Positions 38,027-46,531 of a stretch of DNA of 64,000 nucleotides are shown here, piece by piece. Every line of letters begins with the position of its first letter. The first letter of the stretch is position 1. The translations under genes and the position numbers were made by a program. The DNA lies in contig DATKZY010000011.1 in assembly GCA_035527715.1 (NCBI GenBank), positions 27,072 through 91,071 on the forward strand. The letters are read 5' to 3'. Under the pieces are notes generated by a model. The model ran no database searches and was not told the origin of the DNA. It saw nothing but the letters and a program-made list of their open reading frames with translations. Source of the DNA: DSUN01 sp035527715 (GTDB lineage Bacteria; Planctomycetota; PUPC01; DSUN01).

Positions 38027-38476
38027 GCCCCACTTCTCCCCCAGGACCCGACGGGGACGCTGCCGCCAGGCTTCCAGAGCCTGCCCGATAGCGACTGCGA
38101 GTTCTCGCTCTATCCCTGCCGGGACGGCGAGAGCGAGGTGCTGTGTCTGCTGAGTCCGGGGATGCCGCGCGTCCACATCTACCCGCGGCAGCCGCGCGGC
38201 AAGCTCTACCCGTATCCCGTGAACGGCGCGCAGTCACGGGTCACTCACGAGAACGGGCGGGTCATCTACCGGCTGGCCCTGCCCTGGAGCGCCCTTGGGG
38301 TCGAGAAGCCGAGGGCGGGCATGGACTTCGGCTTCACGTTCACCTTCAACAACACCAGCGGGGGGCGGACGGACTTCGGCGACGACCTGGCCTCGACCAA
38401 GTCGAACGGCCTCACCCTCCACCCCTACTGGAGCGCCAGCCCCTTGTGCACCGTGCGCTGGACGCTCCAGGCATGA
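38027..38476 (+). pseudogene. Orphan CBM9/DOMON-like C-terminal fragment
   Basis: An open frame beginning right after the GH36 stop, without start codon or ribosome site, encodes a sugar-binding domain end: DSDCEFSLYPCRDGES, VTHENGRVIYRLALPWSALG, DFGFTFTFNNTSGG and LTLHPYWSASPLCTVRWTLQ. CBM9-like domains usually sit at the C-terminus of large exported glycan proteins such as the 1-3693 gene, so the rest of such a gene is missing. The junction lies within a few bases of 38030. Confidence 0.65.
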
Positions 38477-38516
38477 GCGGGTGAGGAGAGGCCGAGCATG
38501 AGGCACTTGCCGCACG

Positions 38517-38545
38517 TTGCTTCCGTTTGGCCTGGGTGGTAAGAT
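38517..38545 (+). promoter_or_regulatory. Sigma-70-like promoter for the double DUF1080 gene
   Basis: TTGCTT (38517-38522) and TAAGAT (38540-38545) with a 17 bp spacer, 55 bp before the ATG at 38600. Confidence 0.5.
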
Positions 38546-38599
38546 GCCGCCGGACCCATGTCCAACCTATCTGAGGCACTCAGGGAGTAAGGAGATCCA

Positions 38600-39790
38600 G
38601 TGATGTCACGCGGGCGGATGGGCATTTGGGCAATCCTGGTGGTTGCGCTGTTGCTGGCGGGGCCAGCGGCTGCGAGCGAGGTGAACACGCTGTCCAAAGA
38701 AGAAATCACGGACGGCTGGATCCTCCTCTTCGATGGCGCCACGACGTTCGGATGGGAGACGGTTGGCGGGGCCAAGTGGAAGGTAGCCGACGGCGCGCTC
38801 GTGAGCGAGGAAGGCACCGGCTGGATCCTCACGACCACGGAATTCACGGACTTCACGCTCAAGGCGGAGTTCCGAGTCGGGGAGGGCGGGAACAGCGGCA
38901 TCTGCTTCCGCGCCGCCAAAGGGCCGAAGCCCTACGAGACAGGATTCGAGATGCAGATCGGCGACCATGTGCGGGGAGAGCCGACGGGCAGCATCGAGCA
39001 CGTGGCCGCGGCCCCGCCTGGAGCGCGCAAGGGGAGTGCCTGGCAGAGCGCGGTCATCACGGCGGAGGGGGACCACCTGACGGTCGTCCTTGACGGCAAG
39101 CCGCTGGTGGATACCCACAGCCCGAAGCACGGCCGCGGCGTCATCGGATTCCAGCGCGGCCAGCCTGAGAGGAAGGTCGAGTTCCGCAACGTCTGCCTCA
39201 AGCCGCTCGCCCAGAAGCCCATCTTCAACGGCAAGGACCTCAACGGCTGGCAGATGCTCCCGGGCCACAAGTCGGTCTATAGCGTGACGCCGGCGGGCGA
39301 ACTGAACGTGAAGGACGGCAACGGGGAGATTCAGACCGAGGGCCAGTGGGCCGACTTCTGCTTCCAGCTCGACATCATCTCGAATGGGAAGCACCTGAAC
39401 AGCGGCGTGTTTTTCCGGGGCATCCCCGGGCAGTTCTGGACCGGGTACGAGTCGCAGATTCGGAACCAGTGGGAGGGCGAGGACCGCACGAAGCCCGTGG
39501 ATTTCGGGACCGGCGGCCTCTACGGCCACCAGCCCGCTCGAAGGGTGGTCCCAAGCGACCACGAGTGGTTCACCAAGACCATCGTCGCCCACGGCCGCCA
39601 CATGGCCGTCTGGGTCAACGGCCACCAGGTGAGCGACTGGACTGACCCCCGCCCGCTGAACGACAGCCCGCGTCAGGGCTGCCGCCTCAAGGCGGGCATC
39701 ATCAGCCTCCAGGGCCACGACCCCACCACCGACCTCTCGTTCCGCAACCTCCGGATCGCCGAGTACCCGAAGCGCGAGCCAGCCAAGTAG
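38600..39790 (+). CDS. Secreted protein with two DUF1080 (3-keto-disaccharide hydrolase-like) domains
   Basis: 396 residues. The ATG at 38600 follows AGTAAGGAGATCCAGTG and a second ATG is three bases on. Signal peptide (MGIWAILVVALLLAGPAAA). Two tandem DUF1080 beta-sandwich domains. The first runs about 35-210 (DGWILLFDGATTFGWETVGG, GNSGICFRAAKGPKPYETGF, RKVEFRNVCLKPL). The second runs about 215-390 (KPIFNGKDLNGWQMLPGH, HLNSGVFFRGIPGQFWTGYE, LKAGIISLQGHDPTTDLSFRN). DUF1080 proteins are concanavalin-fold enzymes linked to hydrolysis of 3-keto-glycosides and are very abundant in Planctomycetota. It is a monocistronic gene; downstream lies the insertion sequence. Confidence 0.85.
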   Translation: MMSRGRMGIWAILVVALLLAGPAAASEVNTLSKEEITDGWILLFDGATTFGWETVGGAKWKVADGALVSEEGTGWILTTTEFTDFTLKAEFRVGEGGNSGICFRAAKGPKPYETGFEMQIGDHVRGEPTGSIEHVAAAPPGARKGSAWQSAVITAEGDHLTVVLDGKPLVDTHSPKHGRGVIGFQRGQPERKVEFRNVCLKPLAQKPIFNGKDLNGWQMLPGHKSVYSVTPAGELNVKDGNGEIQTEGQWADFCFQLDIISNGKHLNSGVFFRGIPGQFWTGYESQIRNQWEGEDRTKPVDFGTGGLYGHQPARRVVPSDHEWFTKTIVAHGRHMAVWVNGHQVSDWTDPRPLNDSPRQGCRLKAGIISLQGHDPTTDLSFRNLRIAEYPKREPAK

Positions 39791-39944
39791 GGCATCTTGT
39801 GGAGCCGTCGTCCGGGTCGCCGCCGAATGGGGCAGCCGCCATCTGGTTCACCTCGGTCGCCGCCGGCGGATGATACAGATGGGCGCTTTGCCGATCCGGG
39901 TGGCTCTACGGCCTTTCCCGCCCAACTGTATCAAATCCCTCCCC

Positions 39945-41545
39945 CCTGGGTGTATCGGGCCAGGGAGTTTGATGGTGAGCCGCAATGAGTAGCACAGCGG
40001 TGGATCGAGCACTTCATGGCTGTGAGTCCGGGTCGCGAGGCACGGCCACGTGACGTGGTGGTGGCGCAGGCCGACCGGGACAGAGTCCAGGCGCGCGGTG
40101 CGGTGAGTGCAGCCTCGTTTCTGAGAGCGCTTTTCGTCTCCTACGCAGCACGCTGGAGGCGAACGACCGGGAGGTGCTTCCTGCCGGAGAGGCACTCCAC
40201 CTCCATCCTGAGGCGTACTCCCTGCTGGCCCTTCACCAGCGTGACTGGCGTGGCGCAAGGCGAGCTCCGTGGCCACCCGGCCCTGGGCTCGAACCGCGGC
40301 TGGCGGTTCGCCGGACGCAGGTTGTGGTAGACCTCATCAGGCGTCCGGTCATCGAGCGACACGTGCGGACGATGCGTGTTGTACCAGGCGGCGACGAGTT
40401 GGAGTTCCCGCAGGAAGGCTCCTCGTTGCAGTGGCACGAGCGGCAGCCAACGGAGGCTCTGCTTGAGTGTCCGAATGAGCCGCTCGATGATGGCGATGCT
40501 GCCGTGCTGACCCACCGCACCGAACCGGGGCTTGATGTCGCGCCTGTCACACCACTCGGGGTACTCGTCGCACCAGAACTGCGGCCCCTTGTCGCTCACC
40601 AGGTGCCGGGGTGTTGCGCCGGCGGCGTGGATCACCCGGCCGAGGAAGGCCCGCGTGGCGACCGAGGTGGGTTCCTTCCGGAACAGCGTCACGCCCATGA
40701 CACGACGCGAGTAGTGGTCGAGCACCACGCCGACCCACCAGCAGAACGGCCAGCACTGGAGCAGCGAGAAGGGAGACCACGCGGTCCAGAAGCCGGACCC
40801 GATGGACACGGTGGTCAGGTCCACGAGCCATACGTGGTTGGGGTACTTCGACGTGACGGCGCCCTTCTTGCGAACAGGCTCAGCGTCTGTCGGCTCAGGA
40901 GCCGCCGGCTCCTTGAGGATGCGCCCCACCGTGGTCGCGCCCAAGTGCAGGCCGGCCCGCGCCAGGATCTCCGCGATCTTCACCTTGCCGAGCATGGGAC
41001 ACAGGGCCTTGAGCCGCTGGACAATGTACCTCACGAAGTCGGGGAACTTGTTCACAGGCTCGTTCAGCCGAACAAGCACGTTGGGGCCGCCTTCGTCCAT
41101 ACGCTTCACCCACGCCACGACGGTGGCGGCGGCCAGGAGGAATGCCCGAGCCGTCTGTTCCAACGACCAGCCGCGCGCCGCCCGAAGTTCCAGGATGCTC
41201 ATGCGCTCCGTGGCCGAGTAGTAGGGCAGCCGACGGGCAGGAGCGCGCGCCATGCGGGCATCCTTGATGCGCATCTCCTCGCGGAGGTGGGCGATCTCCT
41301 CGTGACAGCGCCCCAACTCCGCCTTGAGTCGCACGCGGGTGTTGATCTGCTCCGCAGCCCAGCCGCGAGCAGCGCCGCAGGCGAGCCGGGCCAGGGAGAG
41401 CACGTGGACCATGGCGGAGCAAAGGTGATCGGGCCAGCTCTTGGGCAGTCGGAGAGGCGGATCGGGGCGGTCAGCAGGCATAGAAACACTCCGGGGAGGT
41501 CCGGCAGGAATCCTGCCCAGAGCATACCATAAACCACAGCTCTGC
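39945..41545 (-). mobile_element. Nearly complete DDE insertion sequence (IS481/IS3-like integrase type)
   Basis: The element carries the transposase at 40141-41481. Its left part (39945-40140) is non-coding but conserved with 53480-53677, for example GAGTTTGATGGTGAGCCGCA here against GAGTTTGGTGGTGGGCCGCA there. The left boundary is therefore set by where the two copies stop matching. The right boundary is estimated from the start of the DUF4403 coding sequence. An imperfect terminal pairing, GTTTGATGGT on the left and GTTTATGGT in the complement of the right end, may be the inverted repeats. Target-site duplications were not found. Confidence 0.6.
40141..41481 (-). CDS. DDE integrase-type transposase
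   Basis: 446 residues from an ATG at 41481 with CCGGAGTG upstream. N-terminal coiled coil (RLKAELGRCHEEIAHLREEM), then a helix-turn-helix (ERMSILELRAARGWSLEQTA), then an rve integrase core. The DDE residues are D in WLVDLTTVSIG, D in LVSDKGPQFW and E in IAIIERLIRTLKQ. The C-terminus carries the conserved integrase tail THRPHVSLDDRTPDEVYHNL. The frame is intact, so the element may still move. C-terminal parts of the same family are found at 12090-12261 and 53678-54068, all on the minus strand. Confidence 0.85.
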   Translation of the reverse strand: MPADRPDPPLRLPKSWPDHLCSAMVHVLSLARLACGAARGWAAEQINTRVRLKAELGRCHEEIAHLREEMRIKDARMARAPARRLPYYSATERMSILELRAARGWSLEQTARAFLLAAATVVAWVKRMDEGGPNVLVRLNEPVNKFPDFVRYIVQRLKALCPMLGKVKIAEILARAGLHLGATTVGRILKEPAAPEPTDAEPVRKKGAVTSKYPNHVWLVDLTTVSIGSGFWTAWSPFSLLQCWPFCWWVGVVLDHYSRRVMGVTLFRKEPTSVATRAFLGRVIHAAGATPRHLVSDKGPQFWCDEYPEWCDRRDIKPRFGAVGQHGSIAIIERLIRTLKQSLRWLPLVPLQRGAFLRELQLVAAWYNTHRPHVSLDDRTPDEVYHNLRPANRQPRFEPRAGWPRSSPCATPVTLVKGQQGVRLRMEVECLSGRKHLPVVRLQRAA

Positions 41546-41563
41546 CACAACTTGTGGCGTCCG

Positions 41564-43036
41564 ATGGAGAACCGAAGACTCGCTGGCCCAGTACAGCGGC
41601 CGCAGCCAGTGGACGAAGACGAGATCCCGACAATCACACCCGAAGTCTCAACGATCAGCCTGTCGGTCAAGGCTGACTGCGCGGCTCTGGAGCGCGCAGT
41701 TATGGAGAAGGCCCGCGAGAAGTTCCCGATGCAAGATAAGCTGTGGCTGAAGGACGTGCGCTGCGGCCTGTGCGGTGGCAGACAGTACCACAGGGTGAGA
41801 GTGTGTTTTGGGATCGGTCCGAAAGTACCAGTCGCCCCATGCCCCTGCATTCTGAAGGGATTGGCCAAATCCTTTGCCGTTAGTTACAGGCTGGATCTGT
41901 TCTCGCTGAAGGTGTCTTTCGCGGGACCAGCAATGACGGTGGTAGGTCAGATGCGGGCAGCGGGCAGCGCGCACATTGGCCCTATGAAGCAAGGGCTCGA
42001 GGCGGACTTTGCCTTCAAGTCCATGCGGATCATGGCGCTGGAGGAAGGTGGGAGGCTGAACTTTGAGAAGTTGCCCTCCCGGAAGCAGGTGAGAGTCGAC
42101 GTCACCCGGCCCTGCAAGGTTATTCTCCCGCCCTTCAAGATCCCTGTGCCGTTCAGTGACTTACTCGTTGAGAAGATTCCCCCCTTGATTGGATACATAG
42201 AAAAGCAGGTCGACACGCAACTGGAGAAGCAATTCCAGAAGGACCACCTGACGCCCCAGATCGCCAAGGGGTGGCAGGCTCTCCACGGCCCCTTCGAGCT
42301 AAAGAAGGGCAGCAGGGCCTGGCTGGTGCCTCGGCCCGAGGAGATCTGGATCGCACAGCCCCATGGCACGGGGACTACGCTGGAAACCACGGTGACACTG
42401 CGCGCGCGCCCGAAGATCGTGCTTGGGGATGAGCCGGTCGTGCCGCGCAGTCCCATGCCGACCGTGCGGGTCGGTGGCGCAGAGAGGGGCCTCCTGCGCT
42501 TGTACATTGAGGCTGTAGTGCCCCGTCGTGAGGCAGCCCGCATGCTTAACGGCGAGTTGAAGAAGGTCAAGTTTGACGACCGTGTGATGATCACGAACGC
42601 CGAGGTCTTCGCCAGCAGGAACCGCCTCGGCTTGGAGTTGTCTCTGACGAGACCGTTCACGGGAGTTCTGTATCTAGTGGGCACTCCCAGGTACGATGCG
42701 GACACCAACGAGCTTTACGTCGACGGCCTGGACTACATGGTCGAAACAAGGAACCTCTTGGTCAGGTCTGCAGACTGGTTGCTGCACAGCCGCTTTGTGG
42801 AGTACCTCCAGGCGAAGGCGCGGTGGCCCGTCCGGGGTAAACTGGAGAAGGTCATCAAGGAGATCAAGGAGTACGAGCACGAGTTGGTCAAGAAGGACGA
42901 AAACGGGGTCATCAAGTACCGTGCGTTACTCAAAGGTAAGGCCACCTCATTCGGGGTGCTTGGTGTCTACGGTACACGTGAGGACGCCACCGCGATCGTG
43001 GAGGCAAGGGGCACAGCTGAGCTGATTCTGGAATAG
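41564..43036 (+). CDS. DUF4403 (TULIP-like) protein, probably 5'-truncated by the insertion sequence
   Basis: 490 residues from the first ATG after the insertion sequence, which has no ribosome site. The open frame runs on upstream into the element. The body matches DUF4403 proteins: TISLSVKADCAALERAVMEK, SYRLDLFSLKVSF, PFSDLLVEKIPPLIGYIEKQ, GLELSLTRPFTGVLYLVGTP and DGLDYMVETRNLLVRSADWL. Family members are usually lipoproteins of lipid-binding TULIP type in the outer membrane or periplasm. Here no signal sequence or lipobox remains, so the native N-terminus has probably been lost. A 13-base palindrome (CCACAACTTGTGG, 41545-41557) lies at the element junction. Codon use is less GC-rich than in the flanks. 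Confidence 0.65.
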   Translation: MENRRLAGPVQRPQPVDEDEIPTITPEVSTISLSVKADCAALERAVMEKAREKFPMQDKLWLKDVRCGLCGGRQYHRVRVCFGIGPKVPVAPCPCILKGLAKSFAVSYRLDLFSLKVSFAGPAMTVVGQMRAAGSAHIGPMKQGLEADFAFKSMRIMALEEGGRLNFEKLPSRKQVRVDVTRPCKVILPPFKIPVPFSDLLVEKIPPLIGYIEKQVDTQLEKQFQKDHLTPQIAKGWQALHGPFELKKGSRAWLVPRPEEIWIAQPHGTGTTLETTVTLRARPKIVLGDEPVVPRSPMPTVRVGGAERGLLRLYIEAVVPRREAARMLNGELKKVKFDDRVMITNAEVFASRNRLGLELSLTRPFTGVLYLVGTPRYDADTNELYVDGLDYMVETRNLLVRSADWLLHSRFVEYLQAKARWPVRGKLEKVIKEIKEYEHELVKKDENGVIKYRALLKGKATSFGVLGVYGTREDATAIVEARGTAELILE

Positions 43037-43164
43037 GAGCGTGGTTGTCCTCTGCCTCACGGCCCGTGGTTTGCAGCATGAGCACCCACTGGCGCAGGCC
43101 GGACCCGGTGTTGCCCAGGGCGCTATTGCGCAGTCTGGGGTAGCCAATAGGAGGACTACGGGAT

Positions 43165-45276
43165 ATGCGAGCCGCCATCGCGCTCGTCATTGTCCTTAAC
43201 GTACTGGGGTGCGCACAGGTTCACCGAGTTATCGTCGCGCAACAGCCGGTCGGCAACTTGCAGGTGTCGGACAGCCCGACCGCCGGCGCCATCTGCGTCG
43301 ACATCACCCCGCCGCCGGGGATGCCGATGGGGGGATACTCGTTCCTGGGCAATAGGGGCCAGGGCTTTCGTACGCGTCTTAAGGCCCGGGTCGTCTACCT
43401 CAATGACGGCAAGGGCCACTCGGTGGCTTTGGCGCAAACCGATCTCCCCGCAGCCTCATTGCTACTGCACCACAAGGTGGCGGAAGCGGTGGCAGGGCCA
43501 GCCGGCTTGAGACCCGGTGATATCGCGATCACCGCATCGCACACCCATTCGGCGCCTGCGAACTTCTTTGAGAACGACTTCTACAACAAGCACATGTCGA
43601 GCGGCAAGTGGCTGGACGTTGACTTCCTCGAGTTCCTCACGCAGCGTGTCGCCCAGGGGATCGTGGAGGCTCATCGGAGCCGTCGCCCTGCGCGGGTCGC
43701 CACAGGCAGCAGGGAGATTCACGGCTACAACCGCAACCGTTCGCTGGCCGCCTACGCTCGCAATGGGGGCGTGAATATCCGGCTTGGTGAACCTGATGCT
43801 GCTTTCAGGGCAGTGAATCCTGCCTTGTGCATGGTGCGGGTGGATGTACAGGACGACCGCGGAGCCTACAAGCCGCTAGCCGCCTTCTCCACTTTCTCAG
43901 TGCATGCATGTGCCCTGACGCCGCCTGTTGAGGTGTATAGCGCAGACCTGTTCGCGTACGCGCAGAAGGATCTGGAGAGGGCGATCCAACGGAAGTACAA
44001 TACACCCTGGGCCGTAGTGCATGCCCTGACCACTGGAACCCAAGGCGACATGGCCCCAGCGCTTCCGGAGCAGGGAGACAACATGTTCAGGCACTTCCCA
44101 GTGGATTGGAGGGGAGCACGGAAGCTGGGCCAGGGCATCGGCCGCGAGGCGATCGACTTGTTCGAGAGCCTGGGAGACTCACTGACGACTGATGTTGTCC
44201 TGGAGTCCGCGGTGCGCGAACTCAACATCCGTGAGCACAACGCCGTGGAAAGCATCAAGCTGTGCAGGAACGCCGCGGTGGGTAATCCATTAGTGGCTGG
44301 CGCATACGAACGCCGTACGCCATTGTTGGCGGCCGTTCCCTTCCTGAAGGGAGGCCACTGGATGTCTCGACGGTGGTGGTTCTTCAAGAACGGCCCTCAG
44401 GGCAACAAGCGGCATTTCGGATTCTCGTTCCTTCAGCCTCTGGTGGAACCCAAGTCCAGCTTCCCCAACACGGTGATGTTCCAACTGATCCGGGTGAACG
44501 AGGCTATCATCCTGCCGGTGCCATTCGAGGTGACGGCGGAATCCGGGCGGCGGATGGCTGCTCGGGTCAAACAGGAGTTCCTGCAGGCCGGTGACCATAC
44601 CATCCGACACGTGTGGGTGGCGAGCAATGCCAACGGCTACTTCGGCTACACGACCACGCCGGAGGAATACTCTCGCCAGGAGTATGAGGGTGGACACACC
44701 CTGTATGGCCGGTACTCCACGCCCTACCTCACGGCGCACCTTGGTCTGCTGGCCCGTGACCTCGAGGCCAAGGGCGAGGTGCACGAACTAAGCCCAAAGT
44801 GGGAGTACGTGCTGAAGGTTAACAAGTTCTACCCGGAAGCCCGAACTAGCACTGGGGTGCGCCGAGCGTTGGCCGTGCCCACGCTGAAGAGGGCACGACG
44901 AGAGAACGAGGAAGATTACGTTCGTTTCCGCTGGCAGGACGTTGGTCCCAGCGAGATCAACTTCCACCAGCCGCTGGCCCGGGTGGAGGTCAAGGCCGGT
45001 GACCGCTGGGAGCCCATGCGAGTGGACGAGCGACCGATCGATGACGACGGATATGACCTGGAGGTCCGCTATCTGGACAAGCTGGCCGATGGCATGGGCG
45101 AGTACGAAGTGCGCTGGTATAACCCGGTGCCTGGTGGCGGGTACCGGTTTGTGATCGCTGCCCGGGGTGAACGTGCCGCCATCGTCTCCCGAGCTTTTGT
45201 CTACAAGGGGTCTGCTGATGGTCTGCACGGGGAGGCGGCGCTGGCGTTGTTCGCGGCTCAGACCATTACGGACTGA
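43165..45276 (+). CDS. Neutral/alkaline non-lysosomal ceramidase family lipoprotein
   Basis: 703 residues. The ATG at 43165 has AGGAGGACT upstream. The signal ends in a lipobox (LNVLGC, lipid Cys16). The zinc site is visible as SHTHSAP (His126, His128), and family blocks are AICVDITPPPGMPMGGY, HACALTPPVEVYSADLF, GRRMAARVKQEF and GYFGYTTTPEEY, with the C-terminal immunoglobulin-like domain (RVEVKAGDRWEPM). In characterised ceramidases the acyl-enzyme serine lies in a GDVSP/GNLSP motif; here the position reads TQGDMAPAL, with Ala. Classical ceramide hydrolysis is therefore uncertain, and another amide or ester substrate is possible. Sphingolipid-related genes at 49141 and 51317 strengthen the lipid link. 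A 128 bp gap precedes it. Confidence 0.75.
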   Translation: MRAAIALVIVLNVLGCAQVHRVIVAQQPVGNLQVSDSPTAGAICVDITPPPGMPMGGYSFLGNRGQGFRTRLKARVVYLNDGKGHSVALAQTDLPAASLLLHHKVAEAVAGPAGLRPGDIAITASHTHSAPANFFENDFYNKHMSSGKWLDVDFLEFLTQRVAQGIVEAHRSRRPARVATGSREIHGYNRNRSLAAYARNGGVNIRLGEPDAAFRAVNPALCMVRVDVQDDRGAYKPLAAFSTFSVHACALTPPVEVYSADLFAYAQKDLERAIQRKYNTPWAVVHALTTGTQGDMAPALPEQGDNMFRHFPVDWRGARKLGQGIGREAIDLFESLGDSLTTDVVLESAVRELNIREHNAVESIKLCRNAAVGNPLVAGAYERRTPLLAAVPFLKGGHWMSRRWWFFKNGPQGNKRHFGFSFLQPLVEPKSSFPNTVMFQLIRVNEAIILPVPFEVTAESGRRMAARVKQEFLQAGDHTIRHVWVASNANGYFGYTTTPEEYSRQEYEGGHTLYGRYSTPYLTAHLGLLARDLEAKGEVHELSPKWEYVLKVNKFYPEARTSTGVRRALAVPTLKRARRENEEDYVRFRWQDVGPSEINFHQPLARVEVKAGDRWEPMRVDERPIDDDGYDLEVRYLDKLADGMGEYEVRWYNPVPGGGYRFVIAARGERAAIVSRAFVYKGSADGLHGEAALALFAAQTITD

Positions 45277-45304
45277 GCGTGCCCCGGCCTCCCCAAGAAC
45301 GCGC

Positions 45305-45332
45305 TTGCACTCTGGGCGGACGCCGCTACAGT
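45305..45332 (+). promoter_or_regulatory. Sigma-70-like promoter followed by a shared leader element
   Basis: TTGCAC (45305-45310) and TACAGT (45327-45332), 16 bp spacer, before the ferredoxin-like gene at 45489. Starting 16 bases after the -10 hexamer the leader reads TGCCCGGCGGGGTCAGCCA (45348-45366). This is nearly repeated at the same distance behind the promoter at 46842-46869. Confidence 0.45.
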
Positions 45333-45488
45333 CATGACCGCGGTGGCTGCCCGGCGGGGTCAGCCAAGAACTAGATGCGACACCCCCGGTCATCCAGGAG
45401 CCACGCAAGCCGTAGTCGGGCAGCGCGCCACCCTCCAGGGATCGTGTTGCGCGGAGCACGGGCCCAAGGAATCTAGTAGGAGTGTCTC

Positions 45489-46295
45489 ATGTGCGAATTC
45501 TGCACACAACACGGCGAGGGCAAGAAGTGGTACCTTGCTATGCGCAACTACTCCCGGGAGCTGGAGGCTGAGGCAGGCCGATCTGAGTACCGGGAGAAGT
45601 TCATGGCTTGCTTCGAGGAGGAAGCGGCTCGGGAAGTGGCGCGACTGGATGCAATCCGAGGCATACCCCTGGTATTCCGCTTCGTCCGTCGGATGGCCAT
45701 GCGACAGCAGAGGGCCGAACACTGGGGGCAGGTAGTGCCGATCGAGGATGTGGAGCAGATCGTGGACATGCAGGACTCTATCGTACGCCTGCCTTGTGCA
45801 TGCCGCAGCCTTACAAGAGGGCGTGAGGCCCGCTATTGCTTCGGCATCGGCATCGATTGGCCGCGCATCCTGGGCAAGTACCCTGACTATTCTCATAGCC
45901 TCGAGGTGCTGGGTAAGGAAGAAGCCAAGGGACTGCTGCGCTCCTTCGACCAGAAGGGCCTGGTGCACTCCGTATGGACCTTCAAGACACCCTATATCGG
46001 CGGCATCTGCAACTGCGACCAGGATTGCCTGGCATACCGCCTTCAGGTGAAGACGGGCACGCTGCAGCTCGTCTTCCGTGCCGAGTATGTCGGCCTGGTG
46101 AACTGGGATCTGTGCACCGGTTGCAGGAGGTGCCTGACGTTGTGCCAGTACGGGGCTATCGGTTACTCCAACGCTCTGGAGAGGGCCACCATCGACCCAA
46201 GACGGTGCTACGGTTGCGGGGTGTGCCGCGCGGTCTGCGCTCGTAAGGCGATCACGTTGAAGCCCAGGTGCGAGTTCGCCAACCTGCCGTGGTAG
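45489..46295 (+). CDS. 4Fe-4S dicluster ferredoxin-type protein
   Basis: 268 residues from an ATG at 45489 (AGTAGGAG upstream), with no signal peptide. The N-terminal 190 residues contain scattered Cys pairs (MCEFC, LPCACR, ARYCFGIG, GGICNCDQDC) that could bind another metal centre. The C-terminal 60 residues hold two classical 4Fe-4S motifs, CTGCRRCLTLC and CYGCGVCRAVC, each followed by the usual IGYS/ITLK strand. Likely role: cytoplasmic electron transfer to an unknown oxidoreductase. It is followed 14 bp later by a second small ferredoxin, so the two probably work together. Sphingolipid synthesis can need electron donors, but that link is only inference. Confidence 0.75.
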   Translation: MCEFCTQHGEGKKWYLAMRNYSRELEAEAGRSEYREKFMACFEEEAAREVARLDAIRGIPLVFRFVRRMAMRQQRAEHWGQVVPIEDVEQIVDMQDSIVRLPCACRSLTRGREARYCFGIGIDWPRILGKYPDYSHSLEVLGKEEAKGLLRSFDQKGLVHSVWTFKTPYIGGICNCDQDCLAYRLQVKTGTLQLVFRAEYVGLVNWDLCTGCRRCLTLCQYGAIGYSNALERATIDPRRCYGCGVCRAVCARKAITLKPRCEFANLPW

Positions 46296-46309
46296 AGAGC
46301 GAGGGAGCC

Positions 46310-46531
46310 ATGAAGATAAGCGTCACTGCCGAGACCTGCGGCAACCCGCTAGATTGCCGGCTGTGTTTGGAGCGGTGCCCAGGGCAGGTGTTTGCCACCT
46401 ATCCACGTCGGCGAAGGGAACCAGGCGTGGCAGCCCAGGACTGGGTTGTTGTCGCCATGCTCCCTTCGCAGTGCACGGGTTGCATGGAGTGTCTCAGGTT
46501 CTGCCCAAAGCAGGCGATCTCAGTGCAGTGA
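46310..46531 (+). CDS. Small 4Fe-4S ferredoxin-like protein
   Basis: 73 residues. The ATG at 46310 follows GAGCGAGGGAGCC and lies 14 bp after the stop of the larger ferredoxin-type gene, so both are in one operon. Cys pattern: CGNPLDCRLCLERCPG at the N-terminus and CTGCMECLRFCPKQAI at the C-terminus, enough for two clusters. The spacing of the first motif is atypical (CxxxxCxxCxxxC), reminiscent of ferredoxins in multi-subunit oxidoreductases. The partner enzyme is not identified. Confidence 0.7.
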   Translation: MKISVTAETCGNPLDCRLCLERCPGQVFATYPRRRREPGVAAQDWVVVAMLPSQCTGCMECLRFCPKQAISVQ

